A stretch of 35,552 nucleotides of DNA from an uncultured Nostoc sp. Its GTDB lineage: Bacteria > Cyanobacteriota > Cyanobacteriia > Cyanobacteriales > Nostocaceae. A model generated the notes under the pieces. It did not search any database, was not told where the DNA came from, and was given only the letters and a program-made list of their open reading frames with translations. Shown piece by piece: positions 15,113 through 24,015 of the stretch. Position 1 is the first letter of the stretch. Each line of letters begins with the position of its first letter. The stretch covers positions 1 to 35,552 of the forward strand of contig NZ_CALMFY010000041.1 in the NCBI RefSeq assembly GCF_937863485.1. The letters run 5' to 3'. The position numbers and the translations under genes are program-made.

Positions 15113-18073
15113 CTGATTTTTCTGTGCTGCTTGAAACTTTTGCTCTGCATCTTTATTTTTAGTTTCTAATTCTTGCGCTTTATTCTGTATTGCTACCTGT
15201 TGCTTTTGCGTAGCTTGCAAACGTTGAGTTACTAAATTATAGTTAGCTTCAGCCTTTTTAACTGTATTTTCTGCCTGTTGGTTTTTATCATCATAATTTT
15301 TAGGAACTTGAGTTCGACTCAATGCATATAAGAATAAGATGCCTGTGAAGAATAATAAACATACCGCTAAACCATAACTCACCATTAACCACATCCGCCC
15401 TTGACGAATTTGTCGGTAAGCTTCTTGTTGAGCATCAACTAATATCTGTCTTGCATCTTGTTCACGCTTCAGCTTATCTTCTGCTTGCAAGCGTTGTTCT
15501 CGCTCTCTAGCTAATTCTGCTAATATTTCATTTCCCTGTTGTTGGCGAATAAAAAACACGAGATAATCATGCACCAGTTGATAACGATCAGCAGGCGATT
15601 CTGGTAGAAGCAATACTAACCTTGATGCCACAAAAATCTCTAACACCAAATCTAATTTATCAACTTCTGCTGGCAAATCTGCTGCTAACTCAGCACGAGT
15701 TTTCAGGGGACGAGTACCATTTTCATCTGTGAGTAAATATAAAACCAGTCGAGCAACTTGTTCATTCTCTGCACCACAATCGTGAATGACTTCTTCTAAA
15801 AATCGCTCAACCAGTTTTTCTTTGGGGCCAAACTGAAGATACTTATATAAAGTTGTAATTTTCTCAGTGTGCAATTGCGTCCCAACAATTTGTAACTCAA
15901 TTGGGCGTACTTCCCCAAATTCGCTCGCTAAATCCCTCACTAATTGTTCAATCAGGTCTGGCTCTAGGAAAAAGTGAGAGCGTTCTGTTAAACTCTGGAC
16001 AACAGCTTTAGCGTCTGCTGGCGAAAAGTTTCCCAAATAATAGCGAATATTTTTATCGAGAATATTATTATTAATTGCAGCCAAATTAAACAGACGGTCT
16101 AATTCTAATAAATAATGTAAATAATCTTCTCGCAAAGACAGAATTACTTTGACAAAAGGAATATCGAGACAAACTCGCAAAAACTCATAAAATGCTCGTC
16201 GTTGACTTTGGTCTGGATAAACAAAGAAAAACTCCTCAAACTGGTCAAACATTAAAACCGTTAATAAATTACGGTCAGCATTTCTCAGTAATTGTTCTAA
16301 AATCGCTGCTGAAGAATCAAGATTAGCAAATAATTCCTTACCTCTGACTTCCTCAAAAGCCTTAGTCAAACTCTGCCCCAACATCCCCACCCAATCTGTA
16401 TAAACTCGCAACAAAATGGGTAAAGCATCTCGCTCACCAATTGCTTGCTGTTGCAACGCTGGGATTAATCCACCCTGCAAAATTGAACTTTTACCCACTC
16501 CTGACTGACCATGAATTACAGTCAATTTATGCTCAGTCCTGCCAATTCTTTCCTGCAACCGCTTAACATCTTGTCCCCTACCAGAAGCAGCAATTTCTTG
16601 AGCAATGGTTTCAGGATTTTCTACTTGCAACTGTGTAGGACTAATTGCCTGTCGGTGCGGCTTGAGATAAGATGCACCAACAAAGGCGCGGAAACCGTAC
16701 TGTTGTTCAATTTGTAATTGTTCTTGTTTAATATTAAAAGCTTTAAGATATTCACCTTGTTCAAAGTAAAGTAAGCGCAACCTTTCTAATATAGATATAT
16801 ATAATTGTGGGTTGTATTGATGATTAGTTTCAACCTTTGCAGTTTTTAAATTAGTAATCGCTGCTTCAAATTGACTTAACCCATGTTGAGATTTAGCTAA
16901 AATAAACCGATACCAACCAAATTCATTTGATTGTAAATTAGGTATCTCAGCTAATATTTGTAATGCTTGCCCTGCGAATTGATGAGCTTCATCCCAGAGT
17001 GACTCTTCTAAGGCTACTTCTGCCAAAAAACTATAATCTTTAGCCAACTGCAACGATGTGCCATAATTTTGATGTAGCGGCAGAGATTTTTCAACAAGGC
17101 TTTCCAACTCTGACCATGCTTGTAAACTTCGTAGCACTTCACCCAGTTTAGTAATATGTTTTGCAACTAAATCTGAACGTTGTGCTTGTTCAAAAATCTC
17201 AATAGCTTGCTGAAAGTAATTTCTAGACTCTTGCCAATAGCGTTGATTTTCTGTCTGATTTTTTTCAGATTGGCGGTTATAAGCTGAAGCAATATTAACG
17301 AGTAATATACCTTCTCGCTCTAAATAATTACTTTGTCGCCAGAACCCTAAGCTTTGTTGATAATGTGCTAAAGCAGAATCTATCTGGTCATGTAGATAAT
17401 CATTTAAACCAAACACAAACTCTAAACTTGCTTGAAGTGCTGCTTCTAATACTTCTCCTCGATTTTGCAAATCTTGACGAGCGGTTTCTAGTTCTTGGCG
17501 CATTTGGGGATTGGGCGTTACATCACCTGTAAAGATTTCATCACTTTTTTGCTGAAGGAAGTCGACTAAATGATCCGTAGGGTTTTCAAACTCAATGATA
17601 GTTGCCCAATTCTCTAAACCAGTTGCTAATCGAAGAAATTTTTGCAGAACTGAATCATTAACCCACAACAATATCGGAAACGGGAAGTTTTTTCTAAACT
17701 CCTCTCGCACTTGGTTAGCTGAAGTCAGAACTGTATCAATATCTTTAACCGACTCCAAACCAAAAATCATCAATGTAGGTGGCTGTTCATCTCCCAGTTG
17801 TTCGCATATATTTGTGTAAAAGATTTTGACTGATGCAGGTAAAGTAATTTCGCGAATGCGTATAGGAGATAATTGGTGCAGGCGTTGCACCACACGCTGA
17901 CGTAAAGCAGCATAGTTACAGCGCAGCAAAATCAGCGAAAATTCTCCGTGAGATAACCAGATTGCCCGTACCAGTGTATGCAAGGAGCGAACATTGTCTA
18001 GAGTGTGTATGTCTTCCACTTGTTTGACATTAGTATCCGACTTCAACTGGTCTTGGCCGTTACTTATAGTCAT
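15110..18073 (-). CDS. STAND-type NTPase with TPR repeats, membrane anchor and truncated coiled coil
   Basis: This 987-residue protein has a regulator-like layout. Residues 30-180 form an alpha/beta domain that resembles a P-loop fold without a Walker A (FSLILLRCNY, LMIFGLESV, FPILLWVND). About 190-470 are TPR-like helices. An nSTAND-type NTPase follows with Walker A GQSGVGKSS at 522-530, a Walker B-like FDQFEEFFF around 609-617, and a winged-helix-like end. A single membrane helix lies at about 895-918, then a coiled coil to the stop. STAND NTPases act as sensor switches in conflict systems and cell death. Homologs often carry WD40 or other sensors after the coiled coil; here two stop codons cut the frame. 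It overlaps the 60-aa gene by 14 bases, with which it is probably cotranscribed. Confidence 0.88.
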   Translation of the reverse strand: MTISNGQDQLKSDTNVKQVEDIHTLDNVRSLHTLVRAIWLSHGEFSLILLRCNYAALRQRVVQRLHQLSPIRIREITLPASVKIFYTNICEQLGDEQPPTLMIFGLESVKDIDTVLTSANQVREEFRKNFPFPILLWVNDSVLQKFLRLATGLENWATIIEFENPTDHLVDFLQQKSDEIFTGDVTPNPQMRQELETARQDLQNRGEVLEAALQASLEFVFGLNDYLHDQIDSALAHYQQSLGFWRQSNYLEREGILLVNIASAYNRQSEKNQTENQRYWQESRNYFQQAIEIFEQAQRSDLVAKHITKLGEVLRSLQAWSELESLVEKSLPLHQNYGTSLQLAKDYSFLAEVALEESLWDEAHQFAGQALQILAEIPNLQSNEFGWYRFILAKSQHGLSQFEAAITNLKTAKVETNHQYNPQLYISILERLRLLYFEQGEYLKAFNIKQEQLQIEQQYGFRAFVGASYLKPHRQAISPTQLQVENPETIAQEIAASGRGQDVKRLQERIGRTEHKLTVIHGQSGVGKSSILQGGLIPALQQQAIGERDALPILLRVYTDWVGMLGQSLTKAFEEVRGKELFANLDSSAAILEQLLRNADRNLLTVLMFDQFEEFFFVYPDQSQRRAFYEFLRVCLDIPFVKVILSLREDYLHYLLELDRLFNLAAINNNILDKNIRYYLGNFSPADAKAVVQSLTERSHFFLEPDLIEQLVRDLASEFGEVRPIELQIVGTQLHTEKITTLYKYLQFGPKEKLVERFLEEVIHDCGAENEQVARLVLYLLTDENGTRPLKTRAELAADLPAEVDKLDLVLEIFVASRLVLLLPESPADRYQLVHDYLVFFIRQQQGNEILAELAREREQRLQAEDKLKREQDARQILVDAQQEAYRQIRQGRMWLMVSYGLAVCLLFFTGILFLYALSRTQVPKNYDDKNQQAENTVKKAEANYNLVTQRLQATQKQQVAIQNKAQELETKNKDAEQKFQAAQKNQ

Positions 18074-18242
18074 CTTGATTAATAAGCGATCGCAAACTAG
18101 CTTCTAGTTCTGGATCTAATGTTTGTAATTCTTTCCAAGCTAGCTCAACTTCAAAACGCCACTCCATATCAATATTTAAACCTGGAGACAGGTTATTATT
18201 TGCACTTTGCAAAATAAAGTTAAGTAACTCTTCGGTAGGCAT
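18060..18242 (-). CDS. 60-aa protein of unknown function coupled to the STAND gene
   Basis: I do not recognise this acidic, helical 60-residue protein (EELLNFILQSANN, then LAWKELQTLDPELEASL). Its stop overlaps the STAND gene start by 14 bases, which indicates translational coupling and is the main support for it. A strong GGAGGAG lies 16-22 bases upstream of the ATG, further than normal. An ATG closer to that site, at about 18253, is out of frame and would give only 25 residues. Small acidic partners are common in antitoxin-like or inhibitory roles, but no such function can be claimed here. Confidence 0.65.
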   Translation of the reverse strand: MPTEELLNFILQSANNNLSPGLNIDMEWRFEVELAWKELQTLDPELEASLRSLINQDDYK

Positions 18243-18272
18243 CGTGAACTCATAATCTCCTCCGACCCAACT

Positions 18273-18704
18273 CTAAAAATCCGGTACAAACTTAAATTTT
18301 GCTTGTATTTTGTCAGTAATCCACAAGATTATTGGGAAACGAAAGTTACGAAACTCATTTCGTACATGATTGGCCGCAGCCAGCACTTGATCTATATCAT
18401 TTACTGACTCCAGATCAAATATCATCAAAGCCTGTGGCTGCTCATCCGCCAGTTCGTTCTTAATAGTTGTGTATAGAGTCGTACTGAACTTAGGCAGATA
18501 TAAGTTTTTAATCTCCCCAGGCAAACCTTCCTCATACCATAGCTTTTGCAATTGTTTTACCATGCGCTTTCGCAAAATTGTATAGTTACAGCGCACACAA
18601 ATCAGTGAAAAATCTCCTTGGGAAAATTTAATTGCTCGTATCAACGATTTTAAAGATTTTTCGTTGATAAGTTTGGCATTCTTTGGCGAGTACAAATCAG
18701 CCAT
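18273..18704 (-). CDS. Stand-alone copy of the STAND protein N-terminal domain
   Basis: The 143-residue protein is paralogous to residues about 25-150 of the 987-aa STAND protein: SLKSLIRAIKFSQGDFSLICVRCNYTILRKRMV aligns with its SLHTLVRAIWLSHGEFSLILLRCNYAALRQRVV, and DEQPQALMIFDLESVNDIDQVL with DEQPPTLMIFGLESVKDIDTVL. It stops at KFKFVPDF, before the TPR part. It may be a truncated duplicate or a free domain that competes with or regulates the full protein. No Walker A is present. The ATG at 18704 has a purine-rich AAGGAAG some 18 bases upstream, not optimal. Confidence 0.8.
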   Translation of the reverse strand: MADLYSPKNAKLINEKSLKSLIRAIKFSQGDFSLICVRCNYTILRKRMVKQLQKLWYEEGLPGEIKNLYLPKFSTTLYTTIKNELADEQPQALMIFDLESVNDIDQVLAAANHVRNEFRNFRFPIILWITDKIQAKFKFVPDF

Positions 18705-18938
18705 AAAGTCTTGGAAAAACTTCCTTATTGCCGAAAAAATTTCAAATAGCTTGCTTTTTGAACGATATAGGTTTAAAAAAGGAGAAGCTCAAGGAACAAC
18801 GTAGAAATTATAGTTTTAAACTTCTTTCCTTGCAGGTAAGAGTTTAGAAAGAGGTCAAAATAAATTTATCAAACTACGTTAATAAATGATTCCGCTAACC
18901 AGCTAAGTAGATCATCGCACAAAAATAGAGAAAGCATA

Positions 18939-19166
18939 CTAAGAAATAGTAATGGAATTGAACACTTGCTCTACTTGCGTTAAACCGCAGGCTCCAGGTC
19001 TTTCAGCCCAAGTCAAAAGTGTCAATGTACGTTCGTTTTGGTTGGCAGGCATCGGAGGAACTTCTGCTGAGGGTGGATTGAGGACAAACACAAGCATGTT
19101 GGATTGTTGTATGGATAAAGCATTTAGTTTTCTCATCAAATCTAAACGCTCTTGTTGATTCCACAC
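18939..19166 (-). CDS. Small effector-associated-domain (EAD)-like protein
   Basis: The 75-residue product has the pattern of the small helical domains linked to STAND, TIR and caspase-type conflict proteins in cyanobacteria: LNALSIQQSNMLVFVLNPPSAEVPP, then ANQNERTLTLLTWAE and ACGLTQVEQV. The LNPP, LL.WAE and CGL spacing is typical. Such domains pair sensor and effector proteins by like-with-like contact. It begins with GTG at 19166; the same frame is open 27 codons further upstream but without a start codon. It follows the TIR gene by 56 bp. The class of EAD cannot be assigned without a profile search. Confidence 0.7.
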   Translation of the reverse strand: MWNQQERLDLMRKLNALSIQQSNMLVFVLNPPSAEVPPMPANQNERTLTLLTWAERPGACGLTQVEQVFNSITIS

Positions 19167-19222
19167 TTTCTTGATTGAATCATTTACTCTAATAGAATCC
19201 GTAACACTTTCCGTCCCTAAAG

Positions 19223-21016
19223 TTACCAGGAAGGATATTGAACTTTATCTGGTGCTACACGTTGACTGCTTGTACCTGGAAATGGAGGAGCTTGAGACGG
19301 TTTACCACGTTCACTAAATGCCCTCAAGATAGCGCTGCAAGCATCCTGTTCCGGAAGATCAACAATATCAACATAGATAATAGGCTTATGTAGCCCTACA
19401 AGCTCACATTTTTCTATACGAATGGGGATAAGTTTTCGGTTCTCTCCTTGAGGATCGTCTGCAAATGCAGCAGCCCATTCAGACTTAGTATACAAACCTT
19501 CAAGATAATTTTGCGATAAAATAGCAATTGTCTTTTTAGTCTTAACTGCCGCTTCTTGCATTTTCAAAGCAAAATTTTCACCGGAACGAAAATCCCAGAC
19601 ATCAAGCACAACTGAGTAATTTGCTTCTTCCAAAACCCATGCAATCCATGTAGCCCATTTTCTGTCTACTGTATTGTAACTAATAAAAAAGTCTTTCATC
19701 TGATTACCCTCTTGAACCTTTTCCAAAAATGGATTTAGCATAAACCAACGTCCATCCTCATCAAAGTATTCAAATATAAACCTACGTTGCATACTTTGAA
19801 GTAAATCGAATTTTTCCTCTTCTTTTCTCACATTTTGTTCTTTGATTAATTTTTTTAAAAATTCCTTATCATCTATAGTCACTTCTGTTTCTAATCTATC
19901 GCGCCTCTTCTTAATTACAATATCTAAAGTATTGCGGATGATTGGAAGTTGTTGTTGTTGTTGAAGACAGCTATAAAGTAGTCCTAATAATTCTGATATA
20001 TGCCCAGCGCTCATTAGGCATAATCGATCTAAGGTTTCTGGGCTATCAAACACCTTTGTAATTAAATCTAATTGCTGTTGATTATCAATATTTGAAAAGA
20101 TAATGTCTGGAAAAGCTCTTTTTAGAACCATGTAGCGCATTAGAGCTATACCTTTATCATAAATATCACCCGAACGCAGTTTCACAGGAACTGTAGACAA
20201 GACTTTAGGAGTCCCCAGACGATGTAATTTAGCACTATGGTTTAAGACAATTAGAGCGAATGGAATCGTGTAGATCACGTGGCATTGTAACTTACGTAAT
20301 CGTTCATCTGGATCTATAAATGAATTTACCCAATCATTGATATCTTTAATATCCAAACGGTCTAGATTATCGACAATAACAACTAATCCTTTCTTCTTTA
20401 GCAGTTTTAATTTCTCATTAGCAATATTAAATATTTCTTCATTTATGTGTGTAACAACTCTGTTTGTTTCAAGCTCTAAATACTCCCTTCGTCGCTTACG
20501 GAATTCTGGATTATTCTGGATATTTTTTATAATTTCAGCATTGAATTCTTCCGTAAATACATATGACTCAGAAATATTTATTGATCTTGGCAACAATTGT
20601 AATATATCAGCTAATAGTTTAACTAGTAACTGTGGTCTGACTGTAATTTGAATTTTTTGTAAGCTAGTAATAACTCTAATAGCAATTGCCAATAAGATAT
20701 CGCTTACAATAACTTTGGTAAAGTCTAAATCCTGACTGGACTGAAAGTAAATGACATGAAACCCCGAATTTTCTAATTCTGCTTTGAGACGTAGTAGTTC
20801 AATAGACTTGCCACAACCATCATGCCCGGTCAGAAGTTGACAAGTTGGTTCATCGGGAGAAAGAAATGTGATTGTTCTTACTAATTCAGCAACAATATCG
20901 CTCTCTCTTACTGATGAACAATTAACATAGTACGGCAAATCTTCTGCAATATCTGGAATTGAAGTCGTACTGCGAGGCTTACATGCTTTACTAAATCTCC
21001 TGAAATCGACTACCAT
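19223..21016 (-). CDS. P-loop ATPase fused to a C-terminal TIR domain
   Basis: Residues 1-430 of this 597-residue protein form a STAND/AAA-like ATPase: Walker A GHDGCGKS at 64-71, Walker B GLVVIVDNLDR at 210-220, and a sensor-like CHVIYTIPFALI at 245-256. Residues about 441-570 form a TIR domain: KDFFISYNTVDRKWATWIAW, VLDVWDFRSGENF, TIAILSQNYLEG and YTKSEWAAAFADDP. Glu-513 in the SEW motif is where the catalytic glutamate of NAD-cleaving TIR domains lies. TIR effectors of defence systems deplete NAD or make signal nucleotides once activated. The first 430 residues are paralogous to the neighbouring 434-aa ATPase. A short tail rich in Pro/Ser follows the TIR. Confidence 0.9.
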   Translation of the reverse strand: MVVDFRRFSKACKPRSTTSIPDIAEDLPYYVNCSSVRESDIVAELVRTITFLSPDEPTCQLLTGHDGCGKSIELLRLKAELENSGFHVIYFQSSQDLDFTKVIVSDILLAIAIRVITSLQKIQITVRPQLLVKLLADILQLLPRSINISESYVFTEEFNAEIIKNIQNNPEFRKRRREYLELETNRVVTHINEEIFNIANEKLKLLKKKGLVVIVDNLDRLDIKDINDWVNSFIDPDERLRKLQCHVIYTIPFALIVLNHSAKLHRLGTPKVLSTVPVKLRSGDIYDKGIALMRYMVLKRAFPDIIFSNIDNQQQLDLITKVFDSPETLDRLCLMSAGHISELLGLLYSCLQQQQQLPIIRNTLDIVIKKRRDRLETEVTIDDKEFLKKLIKEQNVRKEEEKFDLLQSMQRRFIFEYFDEDGRWFMLNPFLEKVQEGNQMKDFFISYNTVDRKWATWIAWVLEEANYSVVLDVWDFRSGENFALKMQEAAVKTKKTIAILSQNYLEGLYTKSEWAAAFADDPQGENRKLIPIRIEKCELVGLHKPIIYVDIVDLPEQDACSAILRAFSERGKPSQAPPFPGTSSQRVAPDKVQYPSW

Positions 21017-21069
21017 GAAAGTTGATTTTTATCATTCAATTGTTTACTAAAAGCAAATATTCAAATAAT

Positions 21070-22374
21070 TTATATTCTAAATTCTTTTGCCTCTGCTAAA
21101 ATCGGATTGATATCAAACCACGAACCATCCTCATTCCGGTATTCAAATACAAACATACTGCGGAGCAAAAGTTCGTATCTTTCATGACCTCTCAAATTTT
21201 TCTCTTGCGCCACCTCACGTAGTAATTCCCATTCATCGGGTGTAATTGCCAAAGTTAGCTCATTGCGGCGTTGTTTAATCACTCTATTTATGCACTCTTG
21301 CGACAAAGGTGGGTCTTCTTGCTGAAGACAGCGAAACAACAGCATCAACAAGTTACGCAAATGACCACCGCTAACTCGGCAAAGTCGCTCTAAAGTATCA
21401 GGACTATCAAAAACCTCAGTAATTAAATTCTGACTTTGTTCCCAACTGACACCAGGAAAAGCCCTGGTCATAACCATCTGTTGCAGCAGTATAATTCCCT
21501 GTGAGAATTGCGAACCATCTTGTAATTGCACAGGAACCATCGGCAAAACCTTGGGGTCTACGCCAAAGCGATTTGTTAACCTTCCTAAAGCGTTGGAAAA
21601 AATCAACACTAGGGGAATAGTATAAACAACATGACAATTTAGCTGGTTTAATTGTTCACCGCGTTCAACAAAGAGATATTCTGGCTGGTAATAACCCGAA
21701 GGCTTCAAAGAATTATCAACTCGGTCGAGATTATCTACAATTACCACCAGTCCTTTTTTACCTTGCTGCTTCAGTTTTTCTCTAGCAGGCCTGAGCAATT
21801 CTTTATTAATTGATTCTAAAATGCCATTGGTGCGCGGTTCTAAATATTGCCGTAACTGCCCGCGAAGTTTAGGGCTATCTTTAGTTTTGTCGGTAATCTT
21901 GGCAATACCTACAGATAATTCAGCTTCTACCTCAATGTCTAGCGGTGTTTGCAAAAACTCTGAAATTTCGGTAAATAGATTTTTAAAGTATCCTGGTTTA
22001 AGGTTAATTTTGATTGCTTCTAGACTTTGACTCACCTCACGAGCTACTGTTAATAAAATATCTGTAACATCAATATCAGCCATATCCAGGCTTTGGCTAG
22101 ACTCGAAATGAACCACATGAAATCCCTGCTGCTCTAACTCCGCCTTTAGCCGCAGTAACTCAGTGGATTTGCCAGAGCCGATATGTCCGGTAAATAATTG
22201 ACAGGTAGGCTGCTCAGGTGAAAGGCGAGTGATAGTTCGCCCAAATTCTTCAATAATCTTAGCACCACGCACTTTAGAGAAATCAATATAATATTGTCTA
22301 TCCTCCGGTTTGCTCACAACTAGAGTGTTACTGGGGTTGCAAGCTTGAAAAAACCTGACTAAATCTAGTTTCAT
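21070..22374 (-). CDS. P-loop ATPase, paralog of the TIR-fused ATPase, without effector domain
   Basis: The 434-residue protein shares its whole length with the ATPase part of the next gene. Walker A is GHIGSGKST at about 64-72 (canonical, unlike the Cys-containing copy of the partner). Walker B is GLVVIVDNLDRVD, and CHVVYTIPLVLIF aligns with the partner's CHVIYTIPFALIV. The C-terminal EYRNEDGSWFDINPIL matches the partner's EYFDEDGRWFMLNPFL, but the TIR domain is absent. The two genes are 53 bp apart on one strand and arose by tandem duplication, followed by loss or gain of the TIR. It is first in the minus-strand set of six genes. Confidence 0.88.
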   Translation of the reverse strand: MKLDLVRFFQACNPSNTLVVSKPEDRQYYIDFSKVRGAKIIEEFGRTITRLSPEQPTCQLFTGHIGSGKSTELLRLKAELEQQGFHVVHFESSQSLDMADIDVTDILLTVAREVSQSLEAIKINLKPGYFKNLFTEISEFLQTPLDIEVEAELSVGIAKITDKTKDSPKLRGQLRQYLEPRTNGILESINKELLRPAREKLKQQGKKGLVVIVDNLDRVDNSLKPSGYYQPEYLFVERGEQLNQLNCHVVYTIPLVLIFSNALGRLTNRFGVDPKVLPMVPVQLQDGSQFSQGIILLQQMVMTRAFPGVSWEQSQNLITEVFDSPDTLERLCRVSGGHLRNLLMLLFRCLQQEDPPLSQECINRVIKQRRNELTLAITPDEWELLREVAQEKNLRGHERYELLLRSMFVFEYRNEDGSWFDINPILAEAKEFRI

Positions 22375-22603
22375 TACAAATCATCCGAAATTAGACTGGC
22401 ATTCTTGCTCATTTCAATGATTATACATACGAGAAAGCCGCTATTTCGGAAAAAACTTCTTCAAATTGGCTGATTATTTATGTCCGATCAATTAACCAGA
22501 ATTAAGAGGAACCCCTCCCCGCAAGCGAGAAGGGCAGCAAAAATGTAGCTTTGGCTCTTTGCTTTAAAATCAATGAACAAGATGTCCACCCCACAAAAAA
22601 TGT

Positions 22604-23959
22604 CTACAATTTCAACTTTTCACTGCGAATTGAATAATCTAACAACTCCATCGGGTGAATAACTGAAATCTTCTTACCTTGCAACTGCAAATGCTTCGTA
22701 ATTTGCAAAGTACACCCCGGATTAGCAGAAGCTATTAACTCAGCACCAGTATTCAACAAATTCTGCACTTTTTGCCGACCCAATTCTTCAGAAACTTCCG
22801 GTTGCAGCATATTATAAACTCCGGCACTGCCACAACACAAAGCCGCGTCTATTGGTTCTCTCAACTTCACCCCTGGAATTTGTCGCAACACCTGACGCGG
22901 TTGCACGCTAATCTTTTGTCCATGCAATAAATGACAAGCATCTTGATAAACTAAATTCAAGGGTTTATCAGTCAGCGGCGAAAGTTTCGCTGTTAACCCA
23001 ACTGTTGCCAAAAACTCTTGAGCATCTTTAACTTTAGCTGCAAAATCCTTCGCCTTTTCCTGATATTCTGGGTCATCTTCTAAAATGTGACCGTATTCCT
23101 TTAAAGTATGACCGCAACCAGCAGCATTGATAATTACGAAATCTACATCAGTATTGGCAAAACTATCAATCATCTGCCTTGCTAAAGCTTTCGCCTGTTC
23201 TGTTTGTCCTTGGTGTTCGGGAAGCGCTGCACAACAACCTTGAGATTTAGGAATCACAACTTCACAACCATTTGCCGTTAAAACCCGTACTGTTGCTTCA
23301 TTCACTGGGGAGAAAAACAGCCGTTGCACGCATCCCAAAATCATCCCAACTCGGTAGCGCTTCTCACCTTGGGCGCGGATGACAGTAGGCAAATTATCTT
23401 GAAAAGATTTGAGAGTAATTTCTGGCAGAATAGATTCCATTGCTGCCAAACGGGGCGATATTTTATTGAGTAACCCTGTAGCGCGAAAGAACTTAGCAAA
23501 ACCCAATTTCTGATAAACCAACAACGGAACTAATAAAATCCGTAAAAGGTTGGGATAGGGAAACAGAGAAAATATCAGTTGACGAAAAAATTGGTCTGGC
23601 AAACTGCGGGGATAATTCCGTTCAACTTGGTGACGAGTTGCAGATATTAACTTGTCATACTGAACACCAGAAGGACAAGTACTCACACAAGCAAGACACC
23701 CTAAACAAGAATCAAAATGTTCTACAGTTGCTGTATTTAAAGCAATCTCACCCTCATTAATTGCATCCATTAAATAGATGCGTCCTCTAGGAGAATCCAT
23801 CTCCTTCCCAAGTACCCGATAACTGGGACAAGTTGAGAGACAAAACCCACAATGTACACAACTATCAATTAACTTCGGGTCAGGCGGATGATTCTCATCA
23901 AACCCCTTCAAATTCTTTAAACTAGCCGTCTTATTAATAGAATCTTCAGAAACTTGCAT
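22604..23959 (-). CDS. glcF: Glycolate dehydrogenase iron-sulfur subunit GlcF
   Basis: GlcF passes electrons from the flavin subunits of glycolate dehydrogenase to the electron transport chain in the photorespiratory 2-phosphoglycolate route. The 451-residue protein has two 4Fe-4S motifs, CVHCGFCLSTCP (Cys-34, 37, 40, 44) and CLGCLACVSTCP (Cys-85, 88, 91, 95). Two cysteine-rich CCG-type domains follow, with GCC in SQGCCAALPEHQG and CCG in DAALCCGSAGVYN, as expected. It lies 56 bp after glcE; the gap holds a dispersed repeat. Glycolate-to-glyoxylate conversion also needs GlcD, which is not in this window. Confidence 0.93.
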   Translation of the reverse strand: MQVSEDSINKTASLKNLKGFDENHPPDPKLIDSCVHCGFCLSTCPSYRVLGKEMDSPRGRIYLMDAINEGEIALNTATVEHFDSCLGCLACVSTCPSGVQYDKLISATRHQVERNYPRSLPDQFFRQLIFSLFPYPNLLRILLVPLLVYQKLGFAKFFRATGLLNKISPRLAAMESILPEITLKSFQDNLPTVIRAQGEKRYRVGMILGCVQRLFFSPVNEATVRVLTANGCEVVIPKSQGCCAALPEHQGQTEQAKALARQMIDSFANTDVDFVIINAAGCGHTLKEYGHILEDDPEYQEKAKDFAAKVKDAQEFLATVGLTAKLSPLTDKPLNLVYQDACHLLHGQKISVQPRQVLRQIPGVKLREPIDAALCCGSAGVYNMLQPEVSEELGRQKVQNLLNTGAELIASANPGCTLQITKHLQLQGKKISVIHPMELLDYSIRSEKLKL

Positions 23960-24015
23960 AATTATTTTTCTCCCCTCTCTATCTCAGCGTCCTCAGCGTC
24001 TCTGCGGTTAGTTTC
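23960..24015 (-). repeat. Dispersed repeat in the glcE-glcF gap
   Basis: The minus strand carries AACCGCAGAGACGCTGAGG followed by ACGCTGAGATAGAGAGG, a tandem purine-rich repeat that is common between genes in Nostocaceae. It fills most of the spacer of an apparent operon, just before the glcF start. Confidence 0.6.
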
